Made by a program: the position numbers and the translations under genes. The notes beneath the pieces were generated by a model that saw only the letters and a program-made list of their open reading frames with translations, was not told where the DNA came from and searched no databases. A DNA stretch of 64,000 nucleotides from Spiro-02 sp964465155 (GTDB lineage Bacteria > Spirochaetota > Spirochaetia > Sphaerochaetales > Sphaerochaetaceae), in the NCBI GenBank assembly GCA_964465155.1, contig CAYXIH010000003.1:9874-73873 (forward strand), in the 5' to 3' direction. This document shows, piece by piece, positions 16,322 through 25,300 of this stretch. Position 1 is the first letter of the stretch. Each line of letters opens with the position of its first letter.

Positions 16322-18223
16322 ATGATTAGGATCCTTGTAATTGTGCCATACAAAGAGCTCCACAAGCTCATTGATACCGCTATTTCCCAAGCCGACACCA
16401 CCGGCATGGATATAACCACCACCCATATTTTCGGAACAGACCTGCATGCGGTTGAACCCCTTGATGCATACGATATCATTGTAGCTCGCGGTTTGACCTG
16501 CGATGCTATTGGGAAGTTGCATCCCAAGCTGCACCTCATTGAGTTCAATATCAGTTCCAGTGACCTCATTTCTGCCTTGTGGGCAAGCAAGCATGACTAT
16601 GGTCCCCGACCTGTTGCCATCTTGGTGGTAGATGGAGGGATCTGCAATCCAAAGGAATTGGAGGACTTGGTGGGGATGCCGATCAAGTTGGTGCAGGTCT
16701 CGCAGGAGCAGGATGCCGTGCTTGCAATCGAGCGGCTTTCCCGGGAGGGGAGCGAGGTCTTCATTGGTGGTCTGACGGTATGCAGGGCCTGTGAGGAACG
16801 GGGATTGCCAGCGGTCCATATCAAGACTGGTACTGAAGCGGCTGTCAGGGCGATAACCGAGGCAATCAACGCTGCAAGGGTGCTCAATAGGGAACGGACG
16901 AAGTCCAATTTGCTTGCGACCGTCCTCAACAATACGCGTGACGCCATGATAGCGGTATCATCCGCTGGCGATGTGATGGCATCCAATATTGCTGCGAACC
17001 ATTTGTTTGGGAGAACCATGCTTCAGGGCAGTAGCGTCCAGCATTTCTATCCCGATGCCCAATGGATGTCCACCATGGATACAGGTGTTGAGCTTGAGAT
17101 CATCCAGGAGGTCAATGGGGTACAGATGCTTGTCAGCCAAGTCCCGATCCTCGTAGACAGCCAAAGCGTAGGTGTCCTCATCACCTTGCAGAATATCGAG
17201 CAACTGCGCGAAACTGAGCATAAGATCAGGACGGAGCTCCATAAGAAAGGGTTGGGGGCAAAATATCATTTCTCCAACATCCTGTGTGAAGATCCCCATA
17301 TGCGGTCGCTGATCATGAAGTCTTTGCGTTATAGCCAAGTAGATGGGAATGTATTCATCATTGGGGAGACAGGTACCGGCAAGGAGTTGTTCGCCCAGAG
17401 CATCCACAACGCAAGCAAGCGCAGCGACCAGCCATTTGTTGCAGTCAACTGCGCTGCTTTGCCCGAGCAATTGCTCGAAAGCGAGTTGTTCGGCTATACC
17501 GACGGAGCCTTTAGCGGAGCAGCCAAGGGGGGCAAGCAGGGGTTGTTCGAACTAGCCCACAAGGGGACGATTTTCCTGGACGAGATAGGGGAGATGCCAT
17601 TGCGTCTCCAGGCAAAGATCCTTCGTGTGCTGCAGGAGCATGAAATACGCAAGATCGGTGGAGACCAGGTTGTGCCTGTTGATGTTCGCGTCATCAGTGC
17701 AACAAACATCAATATCAACGAGCAACTACGCAATGGGACCTTCCGGTCTGACTTGTTTTACCGTATCAACCTGTTGTCCATTGCAATCCCCCCCTTGAGG
17801 GAACGGCAACGTGACATCGGTATTATTTTCCGTCATTTCATTACCTATTACAGCAATCGGTTCGGCCAACGGATACCACGTGTCACAGAGGGTGCTGTCA
17901 GGGCTCTCGAGCAATATAGCTGGCCTGGGAATATCCGTGAGCTCCGTAATTGTGCGGAGCGGATGGTTGTCCTGGACGCCAGGAGCACCATCGATGAACA
18001 GGATATCATGGATTCTGAGCTAGGAGATTATTTCTTGGGGCACCAGAATTCAGCTGTGACAGCCAGTCATGCTGTCGCTTCTGGCGAGGCATGGAACAAG
18101 ATGGACCCAGGCAAACTGCATGAGCAGTTCATCCGCAGCAACATGAGCCGCGAGGCATTTTGCAGCATGACAGGTATCAGCAGGACAACCCTCTGGAGGA
18201 AATTTGCCTCCATTGGAAAGTGA
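16322..18223 (+). CDS. PrpR-type sigma-54-dependent transcriptional activator
   Basis: A 633-aa enhancer-binding protein with three parts. Residues 1-190 form a PrpR_N-like sensor domain (RILVIVPY, EFNISSSDLI, GPRPVAILV). A PAS-like domain spans about 195-300. The AAA+ domain has Walker A GETGTGKE at 348-355, GAFSGA at 395-400 (the sigma-54 contact loop, Thr replaced by Ser) and FLDEIGEMP, followed by a C-terminal Fis-type HTH (SREAFCSMTGISRTTLWRKF). PrpR_N domains sense small organic acids or phospho-metabolites. The operon starting at 18505 has a sigma-54 promoter and TGAAAC sites, so this is its likely activator. The effector is unknown. Confidence 0.9.
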   Translation: MIRILVIVPYKELHKLIDTAISQADTTGMDITTTHIFGTDLHAVEPLDAYDIIVARGLTCDAIGKLHPKLHLIEFNISSSDLISALWASKHDYGPRPVAILVVDGGICNPKELEDLVGMPIKLVQVSQEQDAVLAIERLSREGSEVFIGGLTVCRACEERGLPAVHIKTGTEAAVRAITEAINAARVLNRERTKSNLLATVLNNTRDAMIAVSSAGDVMASNIAANHLFGRTMLQGSSVQHFYPDAQWMSTMDTGVELEIIQEVNGVQMLVSQVPILVDSQSVGVLITLQNIEQLRETEHKIRTELHKKGLGAKYHFSNILCEDPHMRSLIMKSLRYSQVDGNVFIIGETGTGKELFAQSIHNASKRSDQPFVAVNCAALPEQLLESELFGYTDGAFSGAAKGGKQGLFELAHKGTIFLDEIGEMPLRLQAKILRVLQEHEIRKIGGDQVVPVDVRVISATNININEQLRNGTFRSDLFYRINLLSIAIPPLRERQRDIGIIFRHFITYYSNRFGQRIPRVTEGAVRALEQYSWPGNIRELRNCAERMVVLDARSTIDEQDIMDSELGDYFLGHQNSAVTASHAVASGEAWNKMDPGKLHEQFIRSNMSREAFCSMTGISRTTLWRKFASIGK

Positions 18224-18227
18224 CAAA

Positions 18228-18305
18228 TTGAAATAAGATTTCAAAAAAGATGCATCTGATACCAAATGAAACATTATGATGAAACATTTGTCCCATATTT
18301 GAAAC
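18228..18305 (+). promoter_or_regulatory. Putative enhancer cluster for the sigma-54 activator
   Basis: The segment holds a palindrome TTGAAAT-AAG-ATTTCAA (18228-18244) and three TGAAAC half-sites at 18267, 18280 and 18300. They end about 140 bp upstream of the -24/-12 promoter at 18441, the usual distance for sigma-54 enhancers. The same half-site appears in the promoter region of the regulator gene. Confidence 0.55.
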
Positions 18306-18440
18306 AACGATATGAATGTGGGACTGGACATGCAACATCTCGCTCATACTTTTCTAATATTTTGTAATTGATATAATTGTGCTGAATTCTGCTGTAAATA
18401 AACAACAAAATATACCTCAAAAAACTATCTTCCTTGAAAT

Positions 18441-18458
18441 ATGGCATGGAACTTGCTT
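18441..18458 (+). promoter_or_regulatory. Sigma-54 (-24/-12) promoter of the pdxA2-tct operon
   Basis: TGGCAT-N5-TTGCT (18442-18457) has the invariant GG and GC at the required spacing and matches the TGGCAC-N5-TTGCA consensus closely. Transcription should begin near 18468, about 37 bases before the pdxA2 ATG. It lies inside the frame that runs open upstream of pdxA2, which rules out any start before 18468. Confidence 0.88.
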
Positions 18459-18504
18459 TGTCATGGCACGTAGGCTGAGTCCTACATGTGAAAAGGAGTG
18501 TTCC

Positions 18505-19506
18505 ATGGAGAGGAAGCCAGTACTTGGTATATTGCTCGGTGATGCCGGTGGCGTCGGGCCTGAAATAATAGTGAAATGTGCAGCAAGCCATTTTCTCGAG
18601 ACCTCATGCAAGCCGGTGATAATTGGCGACCTGCGTGTCTTCCAACGGGCTGAGCAAGTAGTAGGCATGCACGTTCCCGTGCAGGTGATCAAGAACATTG
18701 CCGATGCGACATGGAAAGATGGCATCCCGTTCGTCGATTGCTTTGACCTAGACCCTTCTGAAGTTCCTTTTGGAAAGCTGTCCATCAAGAGCGGGAAAGC
18801 TTGCCTTGATATGCTGGAGCTTGCCGTGAAGCTGTACAAGGAAGGAAGCATCGAGGGATTCTGCTTTGCACCATTGAACAAGGCTGCCATGAAGGAAGCG
18901 GGGTGTCCCTTTGAGAGTGAGCACCACCTGCTTGCTCATGAATTCAACCATACAGCACCATTTGGGGAGATAAACGTCCTTGGCAACCTGTGGACCACCA
19001 GGACGACAAGCCACATCCCTATCAGCGAAGTGAGCCAAAACCTGACAATCGAGAAGATCCTCAGGGCGATCACGTTGTGCAACGTCTCCCTGAAGAACAG
19101 CGGTATCGAACGCCCGCGCATTGCCCTTGCAGCTCTCAACCCACATTGTGGAGAGAATGGCATGTGTGGTAGGGAAGAAATTGACGTCATTGCTCCTGCC
19201 ATCGAACAAGCACGAGCCTCCAATATCGAAGTATCCGGACCATATCCATCGGACATCACGTTCATCAAGGCTTTCAACGGAGAGTTCGACGGTGTCGTGA
19301 CCATGTACCATGACCAAGGTCAGATTGCCCTGAAACTGAAGGGTTTCGACCAGGGAATCACCATTGCGGGAGGACTGCCAGCTCCAATCGTAACTTGTGC
19401 CCATGGGACCGCATACGACATAGCAGGTACCTCGAAGGTCAAGACAAGTGCCTTCGAGAACGCAGTGAAGATGGCCAGCCGGATGGCAAACCACCTCGCG
19501 AGCTGA
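18505..19506 (+). CDS. pdxA2: PdxA2-type 4-phospho-sugar-acid dehydrogenase
   Basis: A 333-aa member of the PdxA family (NAD-dependent oxidative decarboxylation of 4-phosphorylated 3-hydroxy acids). Landmarks are GDAGGVGPEI near the N-terminus, SEHHLLAHEF with a metal-ligand His, HCGENGMCGREE, MYHDQGQIALK and HGTAYDIAGT near the C-terminus. The start at 18505 has an AAAAGGAGTG site and lies just after a sigma-54 promoter. Linkage to a tripartite organic-acid transporter rather than to vitamin B6 genes points to the PdxA2 branch (D-threonate/D-erythronate 4-phosphate-like substrates). The usual DUF1537 kinase partner is not in the window. Confidence 0.83.
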   Translation: MERKPVLGILLGDAGGVGPEIIVKCAASHFLETSCKPVIIGDLRVFQRAEQVVGMHVPVQVIKNIADATWKDGIPFVDCFDLDPSEVPFGKLSIKSGKACLDMLELAVKLYKEGSIEGFCFAPLNKAAMKEAGCPFESEHHLLAHEFNHTAPFGEINVLGNLWTTRTTSHIPISEVSQNLTIEKILRAITLCNVSLKNSGIERPRIALAALNPHCGENGMCGREEIDVIAPAIEQARASNIEVSGPYPSDITFIKAFNGEFDGVVTMYHDQGQIALKLKGFDQGITIAGGLPAPIVTCAHGTAYDIAGTSKVKTSAFENAVKMASRMANHLAS

Positions 19507-19520
19507 ACCGGAGGAAGAGA

Positions 19521-19988
19521 ATGGAAGAGAAGAAACGCTTTGCGTTCAATGCGAAGATACTGATACCAATCATCACGCTGATCATCAGTATCGTTTTCAT
19601 CGGGCTTGGCTTGGTAAAATATGGGTTCTGGAATTCCATGAAGGGACCGATGCCTGGCTTTTTCCCAACGATCATCGGGGTAGGGTTGTTCGCAGTGAGC
19701 ATCCTGGCCCTGATCGGGTCCTTTGGTGAGAAAACACCCGTCTTCCCCGTGGAGAACTGGTTTGTACCCCTTGGGTTCCTCGCCATGGTAGCAGCTTCGT
19801 ATGTCGTGGGGATGATCCCTGCAATTGCCATATACGTCGTGGTTTGGCTCAAATGGTATGAAAAATGTAATTGGAAGACCACGCTGATTGCGCTTGCAAT
19901 AGTGATGGCCATAGTAGTCGGCGCTTTCGCCATGTGGTTGAAGATAGATTTCCCCAAGGGGATCATCTACAACCTGATCTTCGGGTAA
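19521..19988 (+). CDS. tctB: TctB-like small membrane subunit of a tripartite tricarboxylate transporter
   Basis: A 155-aa protein with four TM segments (about 10-30, 47-65, 78-110 and 118-140), the size and topology of TctB. The segment MPGFFPTIIG after TM1 is characteristic. It starts at 19521 after GGAGGAAG. TctA follows 10 bases downstream. TctB partners TctA in sodium- or proton-driven uptake of carboxylates delivered by TctC. The gene order here is B-A-C, not the common C-B-A. Confidence 0.85.
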   Translation: MEEKKRFAFNAKILIPIITLIISIVFIGLGLVKYGFWNSMKGPMPGFFPTIIGVGLFAVSILALIGSFGEKTPVFPVENWFVPLGFLAMVAASYVVGMIPAIAIYVVVWLKWYEKCNWKTTLIALAIVMAIVVGAFAMWLKIDFPKGIIYNLIFG

Positions 19989-19998
19989 GGGGGACATC

Positions 19999-21528
19999 AT
20001 GGAAAACATTCAAATGCTGCTGCAGGGGTTTGCCGTTGTGTTCACCATGCAGAACGTTGGAGCTTGTCTCCTGGGTGCCGTGCTGGGACTGGTCGTCGGA
20101 GCCATGCCTGGAATCGGATCGCTCGCAGGCGTCGCCTTGCTGCTGCCGCTGACATATAAGTTCAATCCTACTACAGCAATCATTATGTTGGGTGCCTTGT
20201 ACTATTCCAACATGTATGGTGGCTCTTTCAGCGCCATCCTGCTGAATATCCCTGGTGACAGCCCCGCGGTCATGACGACCCTCGACGGGTATCCTATGGC
20301 AACCAAGCGCAACCGCCCAGGACAGGCATTGTTCACAGCCAACATGGCATCGTTCATCGGTGGAACCATTGGTATGATCATCCTGACGTTCATGGGTCCT
20401 GCTCTGGCTGACATTGGGCTGAAGTTTGGTCCTGCGGAGATGACTGCATTGTTGCTGGTAGCCATGACTTCGATCGGCTGGCTCATCGGAGGTAATCCTA
20501 CAAAAGGCATCGTGCTGACCTTCTTGGGCATCCTGATCGCAACCATGGGAATGGACTCCCAGACAGGTTCTCCTCGGTTTGACTTCGGAAGCATCTATCT
20601 GCTTGGGGGCATCCCGTTCACCCCGTTTGTCATTGGTACTGTTGGCTTCGCGCAGGTGCTGAGGTTGATGGAGGAGCGCAACAAGAAGGTAGAGAGCAAG
20701 ATTACCCAGAAGCTCACCCTGCGCAACTCGCTGCTGACAGGAAGCGACATCAAGAGACTGCTTCCCCCAGCCATCAGAAGTGGCTTCATGGGTACGTTTG
20801 TCGGCGTCCTTCCTGGCGCAGGCGCTACGACGGGTGCATTCCTTGGCTATGCAATGCAGAAGGCATTCAAGAACAAGGAGCCCCTTGGAAGCGGTGCAAT
20901 TGAAGGAATAGCTGCATGTGAGTCCGCCAACAATGCAGCCGCAGCAGGTGCATTTGCACCGTTGCTTGCATTGGGTATCCCTGGATCGGGGACAGGCGCA
21001 GTACTGCTTGGTGGCCTCATGATGTGGGGGCTCAACCCTGGCCCGCTGTTGTTCACCAACTCACCTGATTTCGCCTGGGGCTTGATCGCCTCCCTGTTCT
21101 TGGCAAACATCCTGACGCTTGCCATCGCAGTGGGAATCATTCCGTTCATGATCAAGATCCTGTCGGTTCCTGTGAAGGTGCTTATACCTATCATCACCGT
21201 AGTATGCCTGGTAGGTTCCTACAGCACGACATACTCAATGTATGGAGTAGTGGTGATGTTCGTCTCCGGCATGGCCGGATATTGCCTGGAGAAATGTGGC
21301 TATAGCGTAGCCCCGATGCTTCTTGCGTTTGTCCTTGCCCCGCTGCTTGAGGACAACATGCGCAAGGCGTTCATCATCAGCCAAGGAAGCGTCAACATCT
21401 TCTTCCAGAAACCGATCGCCTGTTTCTTCATGATCGTGCTGCTGCTGGTCATCATGACCCCGATCGCACGTACAGTCATCAAGAAGATCCGCAACACAGC
21501 CTCAGGGAAAAACCCAGCGGCAAAATAA
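19999..21528 (+). CDS. tctA: TctA large membrane subunit of a tripartite tricarboxylate transporter
   Basis: A 509-aa polytopic protein with about 11-12 TM segments. It carries the repeated TctA signatures GAMPGIGSLAGVALLLPLT early, YYSNMYGGSFSAILLNIPGD next, and the second-half copy GVLPGAGATTGAFLGYAMQ followed by ESANNAAAAGAFAPLLALGIPGSG. These loops form the transport path. The protein is full length and intact. Substrate identity probably matches PdxA2's pathway, that is a hydroxylated organic acid; this is inferred from the operon only. Confidence 0.93.
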   Translation: MENIQMLLQGFAVVFTMQNVGACLLGAVLGLVVGAMPGIGSLAGVALLLPLTYKFNPTTAIIMLGALYYSNMYGGSFSAILLNIPGDSPAVMTTLDGYPMATKRNRPGQALFTANMASFIGGTIGMIILTFMGPALADIGLKFGPAEMTALLLVAMTSIGWLIGGNPTKGIVLTFLGILIATMGMDSQTGSPRFDFGSIYLLGGIPFTPFVIGTVGFAQVLRLMEERNKKVESKITQKLTLRNSLLTGSDIKRLLPPAIRSGFMGTFVGVLPGAGATTGAFLGYAMQKAFKNKEPLGSGAIEGIAACESANNAAAAGAFAPLLALGIPGSGTGAVLLGGLMMWGLNPGPLLFTNSPDFAWGLIASLFLANILTLAIAVGIIPFMIKILSVPVKVLIPIITVVCLVGSYSTTYSMYGVVVMFVSGMAGYCLEKCGYSVAPMLLAFVLAPLLEDNMRKAFIISQGSVNIFFQKPIACFFMIVLLLVIMTPIARTVIKKIRNTASGKNPAAK

Positions 21529-21581
21529 AAGAATGCAAGGTGGAGTATTCCACCAGCAGATACAAAAAAAGGAGTTTCGAA

Positions 21582-22571
21582 ATGAAAAAACTTACCATGG
21601 TCCTCCTGCTCGTCGCACTGGCTCTACCCATGTTCGCTAACGGACAGGGAGAAGCAGCAGCAACCGTAGCCTTCGCACCGACACGTGACATCGAATGGAC
21701 AGTCACCTCAAAGCCCGGTGGTGGTTCCGATATCTATACCCAGCAGATCAAGGACATCATGACCAAGAATGGCCTGGTCGGAAAGAATATCCTTGTCTCC
21801 TACGTCACTGACGGTGGCGGCGAAGTTGGACGCCTGCAGGTATCGCGCACAACCCCGGCTGACAAGGCAAACCATACCCTGCTGACATTCAACAGTGGCG
21901 ACTTGATGCCGATGGTGCAGAATACTGCAAACCGCCTTGAGAACTTCACCCCGATCGCAGTCATGGCTGTCGACAAGCAGTTGCTGTTCATCGGAGAGAA
22001 GAGCAAGTACACCACATTCAACCAAGTGCTGGACGCGATCAAGAACGGTCAGCAGGTTGTTATCGCGGGCTCCAAGGGTGACGATATTGCAACCTATGAG
22101 GCGTTGCTCGCTGAGCTTGGCCTGAACGAGAACCAGTTGGCATATATCACCAACGACTCCACCAGTGGTGCAATCACTTCCATCTTGGGTGGCCACGTCG
22201 ACCTGTGCATGTCCAAGCCTGCTGCAGCTTCCCAGTATGTCGAGGCAGGCAAGCTCACTCCCGTGCTTGCATTGTCCACCACCAGATTCAGTGGAAAACT
22301 CGCAGATGCACCTACCCTGAGCGAAGTCGGAAACTACAAGAACGTTGAAGTTCCCGTATGGAGAGGCGTTGTTGGTCCAAAGGCAATGAGCGAGGAAGCT
22401 GCACGCTTCTATGCAGATGTCCTGGCACAGGTTTCTGCTTCCGAACAGTGGCAGAATGACTACATCGCCAAGAATGGCCTGATCAGCCAGTTCATGGGAT
22501 ACGACGAAGCAAACGCGTTCATGTCTCAGTTCCAGGCAGACTACCTGAAGAAACTTGGGAAGACCAAATAA
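21582..22571 (+). CDS. tctC: TctC-type periplasmic solute-binding protein
   Basis: A 329-aa binding protein. An export signal occupies about residues 1-20 (MKKLTMVLLLVALALPMFAN) with a GQGEAA mature start and no lipobox Cys. Two lobes follow with TctC/Bug landmarks: SKPGGGSD near residue 46, TFNSGDLMP, GSKGDDIATYEALLAELG, then GAITSILGGHVDLCMSKPA and WRGVVGPKAMSEE. Bug proteins bind carboxylates through two water-bridged beta-alpha loops. The start at 21582 follows AAAGGAG. Two hairpins follow the stop, which may give this abundant component its own stable mRNA end. Confidence 0.92.
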   Translation: MKKLTMVLLLVALALPMFANGQGEAAATVAFAPTRDIEWTVTSKPGGGSDIYTQQIKDIMTKNGLVGKNILVSYVTDGGGEVGRLQVSRTTPADKANHTLLTFNSGDLMPMVQNTANRLENFTPIAVMAVDKQLLFIGEKSKYTTFNQVLDAIKNGQQVVIAGSKGDDIATYEALLAELGLNENQLAYITNDSTSGAITSILGGHVDLCMSKPAAASQYVEAGKLTPVLALSTTRFSGKLADAPTLSEVGNYKNVEVPVWRGVVGPKAMSEEAARFYADVLAQVSASEQWQNDYIAKNGLISQFMGYDEANAFMSQFQADYLKKLGKTK

Positions 22572-22587
22572 CTTGCTAGATTGAGGA

Positions 22588-22650
22588 AGGGACGGCGCAT
22601 GCCGTCCCTATTCCCTTGTACAGGGATAAACTGTCCCTATCGCGGAGAAA
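22588..22650 (+). repeat. Tandem hairpins between tctC and the racemase-family gene
   Basis: A perfect 9-bp stem (AGGGACGGC/GCCGTCCCT, loop GCAT) spans 22588-22609. Shorter complementary AGGGA/TCCCT and CCC/GGG pairings follow up to about 22640. No T-run follows, so this is more likely a processing or mRNA-stabilising element, or an attenuator, than a full terminator. Confidence 0.6.
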
Positions 22651-22653
22651 TCC

Positions 22654-23304
22654 ATGAAACGAATAATACTGGTGCATACAGTGAGGAGCGTACTTGATTC
22701 TTTTGGGGATCAGCTCAAGGAAAATTTGCCCGATGTGCTCATCGACAACATGCTCGATGAGTTTCTTGTCACCGATGCAACCAGAAAAGGTTTATTCTCT
22801 CCTGCCAACAGGAAACGGTTGGAATTGGTGCTTGCCGCCGCAGACTTGGCCAATCCTGACTTGATTGTCGTGACATGTTCATCACTGACTCCCTATGTGC
22901 ATGAGCTGCAAGATATTCTGAAAGCTCCTGTAGTCTGCATAGATGATGCCATGACACGCCAGGCTGTGCTCGCAGGACCCCGGATCCATGTCCTTGCTAC
23001 TGCCCCTACGACAGTAGGTCCCACTGTGCAGAAGATCAAGGATGATGCACTGTCCATGGGCAAAGAAGTGCAAGTTGAATATACCTTGTGCGAGGATGCA
23101 ATCAATGCGCTGCGCAAGGGTGACAAACAGCGGCATGATGATCTGGTGCTGGTCATGGCATCCCACGTCGGGGCCTGTGACGTCATAGTACTTGCGCAAG
23201 CCTCGATGTCCCACCTCCAGGCTGCCGTCCAGACCGTGGCTGGGTATCCCGTGCTCGCCTCTGTCCCGTCCTGCATTGAATCGATCAGGAGGCAATTATC
23301 ATGA
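22654..23304 (+). CDS. Asp/Glu/hydantoin racemase-family protein
   Basis: A 216-aa protein of the Asp/Glu racemase superfamily, which uses two Cys on either side of a pseudo-symmetric cleft. The first-half Cys motif is clear (VVTCSSLTPYV near residue 74). In the second half, where GxxCT is expected, the sequence reads DVIVLAQASMSHL. The second Cys is therefore Ala or Gln here, so a simple two-base racemization is doubtful. Family members also include decarboxylases and isomerases. It belongs to the pdxA2-tct operon and overlaps the next gene by 4 bases. Confidence 0.75.
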   Translation: MKRIILVHTVRSVLDSFGDQLKENLPDVLIDNMLDEFLVTDATRKGLFSPANRKRLELVLAAADLANPDLIVVTCSSLTPYVHELQDILKAPVVCIDDAMTRQAVLAGPRIHVLATAPTTVGPTVQKIKDDALSMGKEVQVEYTLCEDAINALRKGDKQRHDDLVLVMASHVGACDVIVLAQASMSHLQAAVQTVAGYPVLASVPSCIESIRRQLS

Positions 23305-24212
23305 CGACCGACATCCATGACTACTGCAGGCTGGGGATCGTCCATTCGATGGCCTTCCCCCAGGCTGCCAAGAGCCCGGAGAACTATATGGAATCTCTGA
23401 TGCATCTGCTTCGTGACCCGTATTTCGATGTAGTAGAGATAGGGCATGTCCCGTTCGATTCCATCCAGCAGCAGGTTGTACAAGCCATCAGGTGCGCCCA
23501 TATGGAACTGACCTATAGTGCACATGGATGGCTCTTTTTGTCAGGCCTGAACATCAATTCCCTGGATGAGAACGAACGAAGGAAGGCAGTGCGTCTGTTG
23601 TATGGTGCGGTTGACGAAGCCTATGCAATGGGCGCGTCTGACTTCCAGTTCCTCTCGCGTGGCTGGGACATGGAGCACCGCCCCCAATACCTACAGGCGT
23701 TGGTGAAATCTACCGTAGAGCTATGCAAATATGCAGAAAAGCAGGGCAACATGCCTGTATGCCTGGAGATCTTCGACCATGACATCGACAAGAAGTCACT
23801 CATCGGACCGGCATATCTGGCCAAGGAGTACGTGCAGTTGGTCAATGAGCAATGCGACAACTTTGGTCTGATGGTGGACTGCAGCCATATCCCGATGATC
23901 GGGGAGACCATTGATGAGGCATTGGACCCGATAGCCCCGTATGTCGTGCATGCCCACATGGGCAACACCCTCATCAGTGACCCCAGCCATCCCTCCTATG
24001 GGGACATGCACCCGCGCTTTGGGTTCCCCCAAGGTGAGAACGACACCCAGTACTTGGCCCAATACCTGCGCAAGCTGCTGGATATCGGGTACTTGGACAC
24101 CAACACGCGTCCGATCCTCAGCTTCGAGGTCAAGCCCCAAGGCGATGAGGATCCCCTTGTTGTGATCGCCAATGCAAAGAGGACCCTCCGCGATGCGTGG
24201 CGCTTGGTCTAG
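23301..24212 (+). CDS. Xylose isomerase-like TIM-barrel protein
   Basis: A 303-aa sugar phosphate isomerase/epimerase-type TIM barrel (AP-endonuclease 2 superfamily). Metal-site landmarks are CLEIFDHD near residue 153, LMVDCSHIPM near 191 and VVHAHMGN near 214, ending with LSFEVKP near 274. These supply the Glu, Asp, His and Glu ligands typical of the family. It is the last gene of the sigma-54 operon. Its stop shares the bases CTAG with the stop of the convergent DUF362 gene. The substrate is unknown; an epimerase or isomerase acting on a four- or five-carbon acid or sugar would suit the operon. Confidence 0.82.
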   Translation: MTTDIHDYCRLGIVHSMAFPQAAKSPENYMESLMHLLRDPYFDVVEIGHVPFDSIQQQVVQAIRCAHMELTYSAHGWLFLSGLNINSLDENERRKAVRLLYGAVDEAYAMGASDFQFLSRGWDMEHRPQYLQALVKSTVELCKYAEKQGNMPVCLEIFDHDIDKKSLIGPAYLAKEYVQLVNEQCDNFGLMVDCSHIPMIGETIDEALDPIAPYVVHAHMGNTLISDPSHPSYGDMHPRFGFPQGENDTQYLAQYLRKLLDIGYLDTNTRPILSFEVKPQGDEDPLVVIANAKRTLRDAWRLV

Positions 24213-25300
24213 GCAAGGGAGTGCAGATATTCAAGGATAGCTGCTTGTGTCGGTGGGCAACCACCGACGCCATGGCCATGGCCACAGGCGCAGGAACCGA
24301 TTCCGACGTTTGGCGCTGCAACTGATGTTCCTTTGTATCCCTGTCCTATGGAGAACCTGCATTCTCCGAGTCGTTGGAGCTTTCCCTCCTTGTCCAGGGC
24401 ATCAAGCGCACCATAGAGGTTTGCCACGCAAGCACTGCACGCATGGTCCTCCTGGACATACTTGCGAAGCGACTGGACTTTCCCTTGGGAGAGGGCAGGG
24501 GATGGCCGCATTGCCTGGTCAAGGTCGACGATGGTTGCAGCTTCTAAAGTTGCTGATCCCACTCCCATGTCTTGGGCATACCCGATATAGGGGACATCTG
24601 TAGTGGGGATTCGCATCAGCTTGCAGCCAAAGGAGTCCAAGAGGACGCTGTCGGTACCAATGAACATCCTGTCCTGCTGGACTGGGTTGCCACCCTCCTC
24701 GAAGTCAAGGTCGCCGCATATGCTGTCTACCACCACCAAGTCGGCATGGCGCACTGCATTGAGCGCCGCGATCGGGCGATGCAGGCCCCATGTGTGGAAC
24801 TTTCTCTTGGAGGAATCGGAAAGGCACCCCTTCATGTTCTTCAGTGCACAAGTCATCACCGTCTGGCAATGTCCCTTGAGGACAGGGACGCTGATGAGGA
24901 AGTCGCACTCCATGATGGTCTTGGATACCTCGAATGTGAAGCCCCCGCGGGAGACCTGCACGTATTGGTCCTGCTTGATGTCCACCAAGGGAACGCCAAG
25001 TTCCTGTGAGATCGCATGGTAGCCGTTGACTGAGAACCCCCGTTGGGTGCTGTCACCGATCCATGCGCTCTCGGCGATCGTGATATTGGAATACCCGCGT
25101 TCCTGCAGGTACCTGATGATGGAGACCAATATCTGGGGATGGGTCGTCGCACCGGTGTCGGGGGTTACCGCCACGACGAGGTTCGGCTTGAGCACGATCT
25201 TGGAAGTCTGGCTGGGAATACGGGATGTGGCGTCGGCGGCCTGTAGGAGCGTTCGAGTCATGTGGTCGATGTCTGTACCGTGGACGATGTGTATGCTCAT
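24209..25300 (-). CDS. DUF362-domain protein with C-terminal Cys clusters
   Basis: A 363-aa protein of the DUF362 family (function unproven; often next to iron-sulfur proteins). The family segments KIVLKPNLVV near residue 34, TIAESAWIG, DFLISVPVLKGH and CALKNMKGCL are present. The tail has CSAC, then GSCACGHG and GGCPPTQ, seven or so Cys that could hold a metal or Fe-S cluster. It overlaps the gntR stop by 4 bases, so the two are cotranscribed. The operon it belongs with is most likely the divergent one starting at 26242. Confidence 0.82.
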   Translation of the reverse strand: MSIHIVHGTDIDHMTRTLLQAADATSRIPSQTSKIVLKPNLVVAVTPDTGATTHPQILVSIIRYLQERGYSNITIAESAWIGDSTQRGFSVNGYHAISQELGVPLVDIKQDQYVQVSRGGFTFEVSKTIMECDFLISVPVLKGHCQTVMTCALKNMKGCLSDSSKRKFHTWGLHRPIAALNAVRHADLVVVDSICGDLDFEEGGNPVQQDRMFIGTDSVLLDSFGCKLMRIPTTDVPYIGYAQDMGVGSATLEAATIVDLDQAMRPSPALSQGKVQSLRKYVQEDHACSACVANLYGALDALDKEGKLQRLGECRFSIGQGYKGTSVAAPNVGIGSCACGHGHGVGGCPPTQAAILEYLHSLA

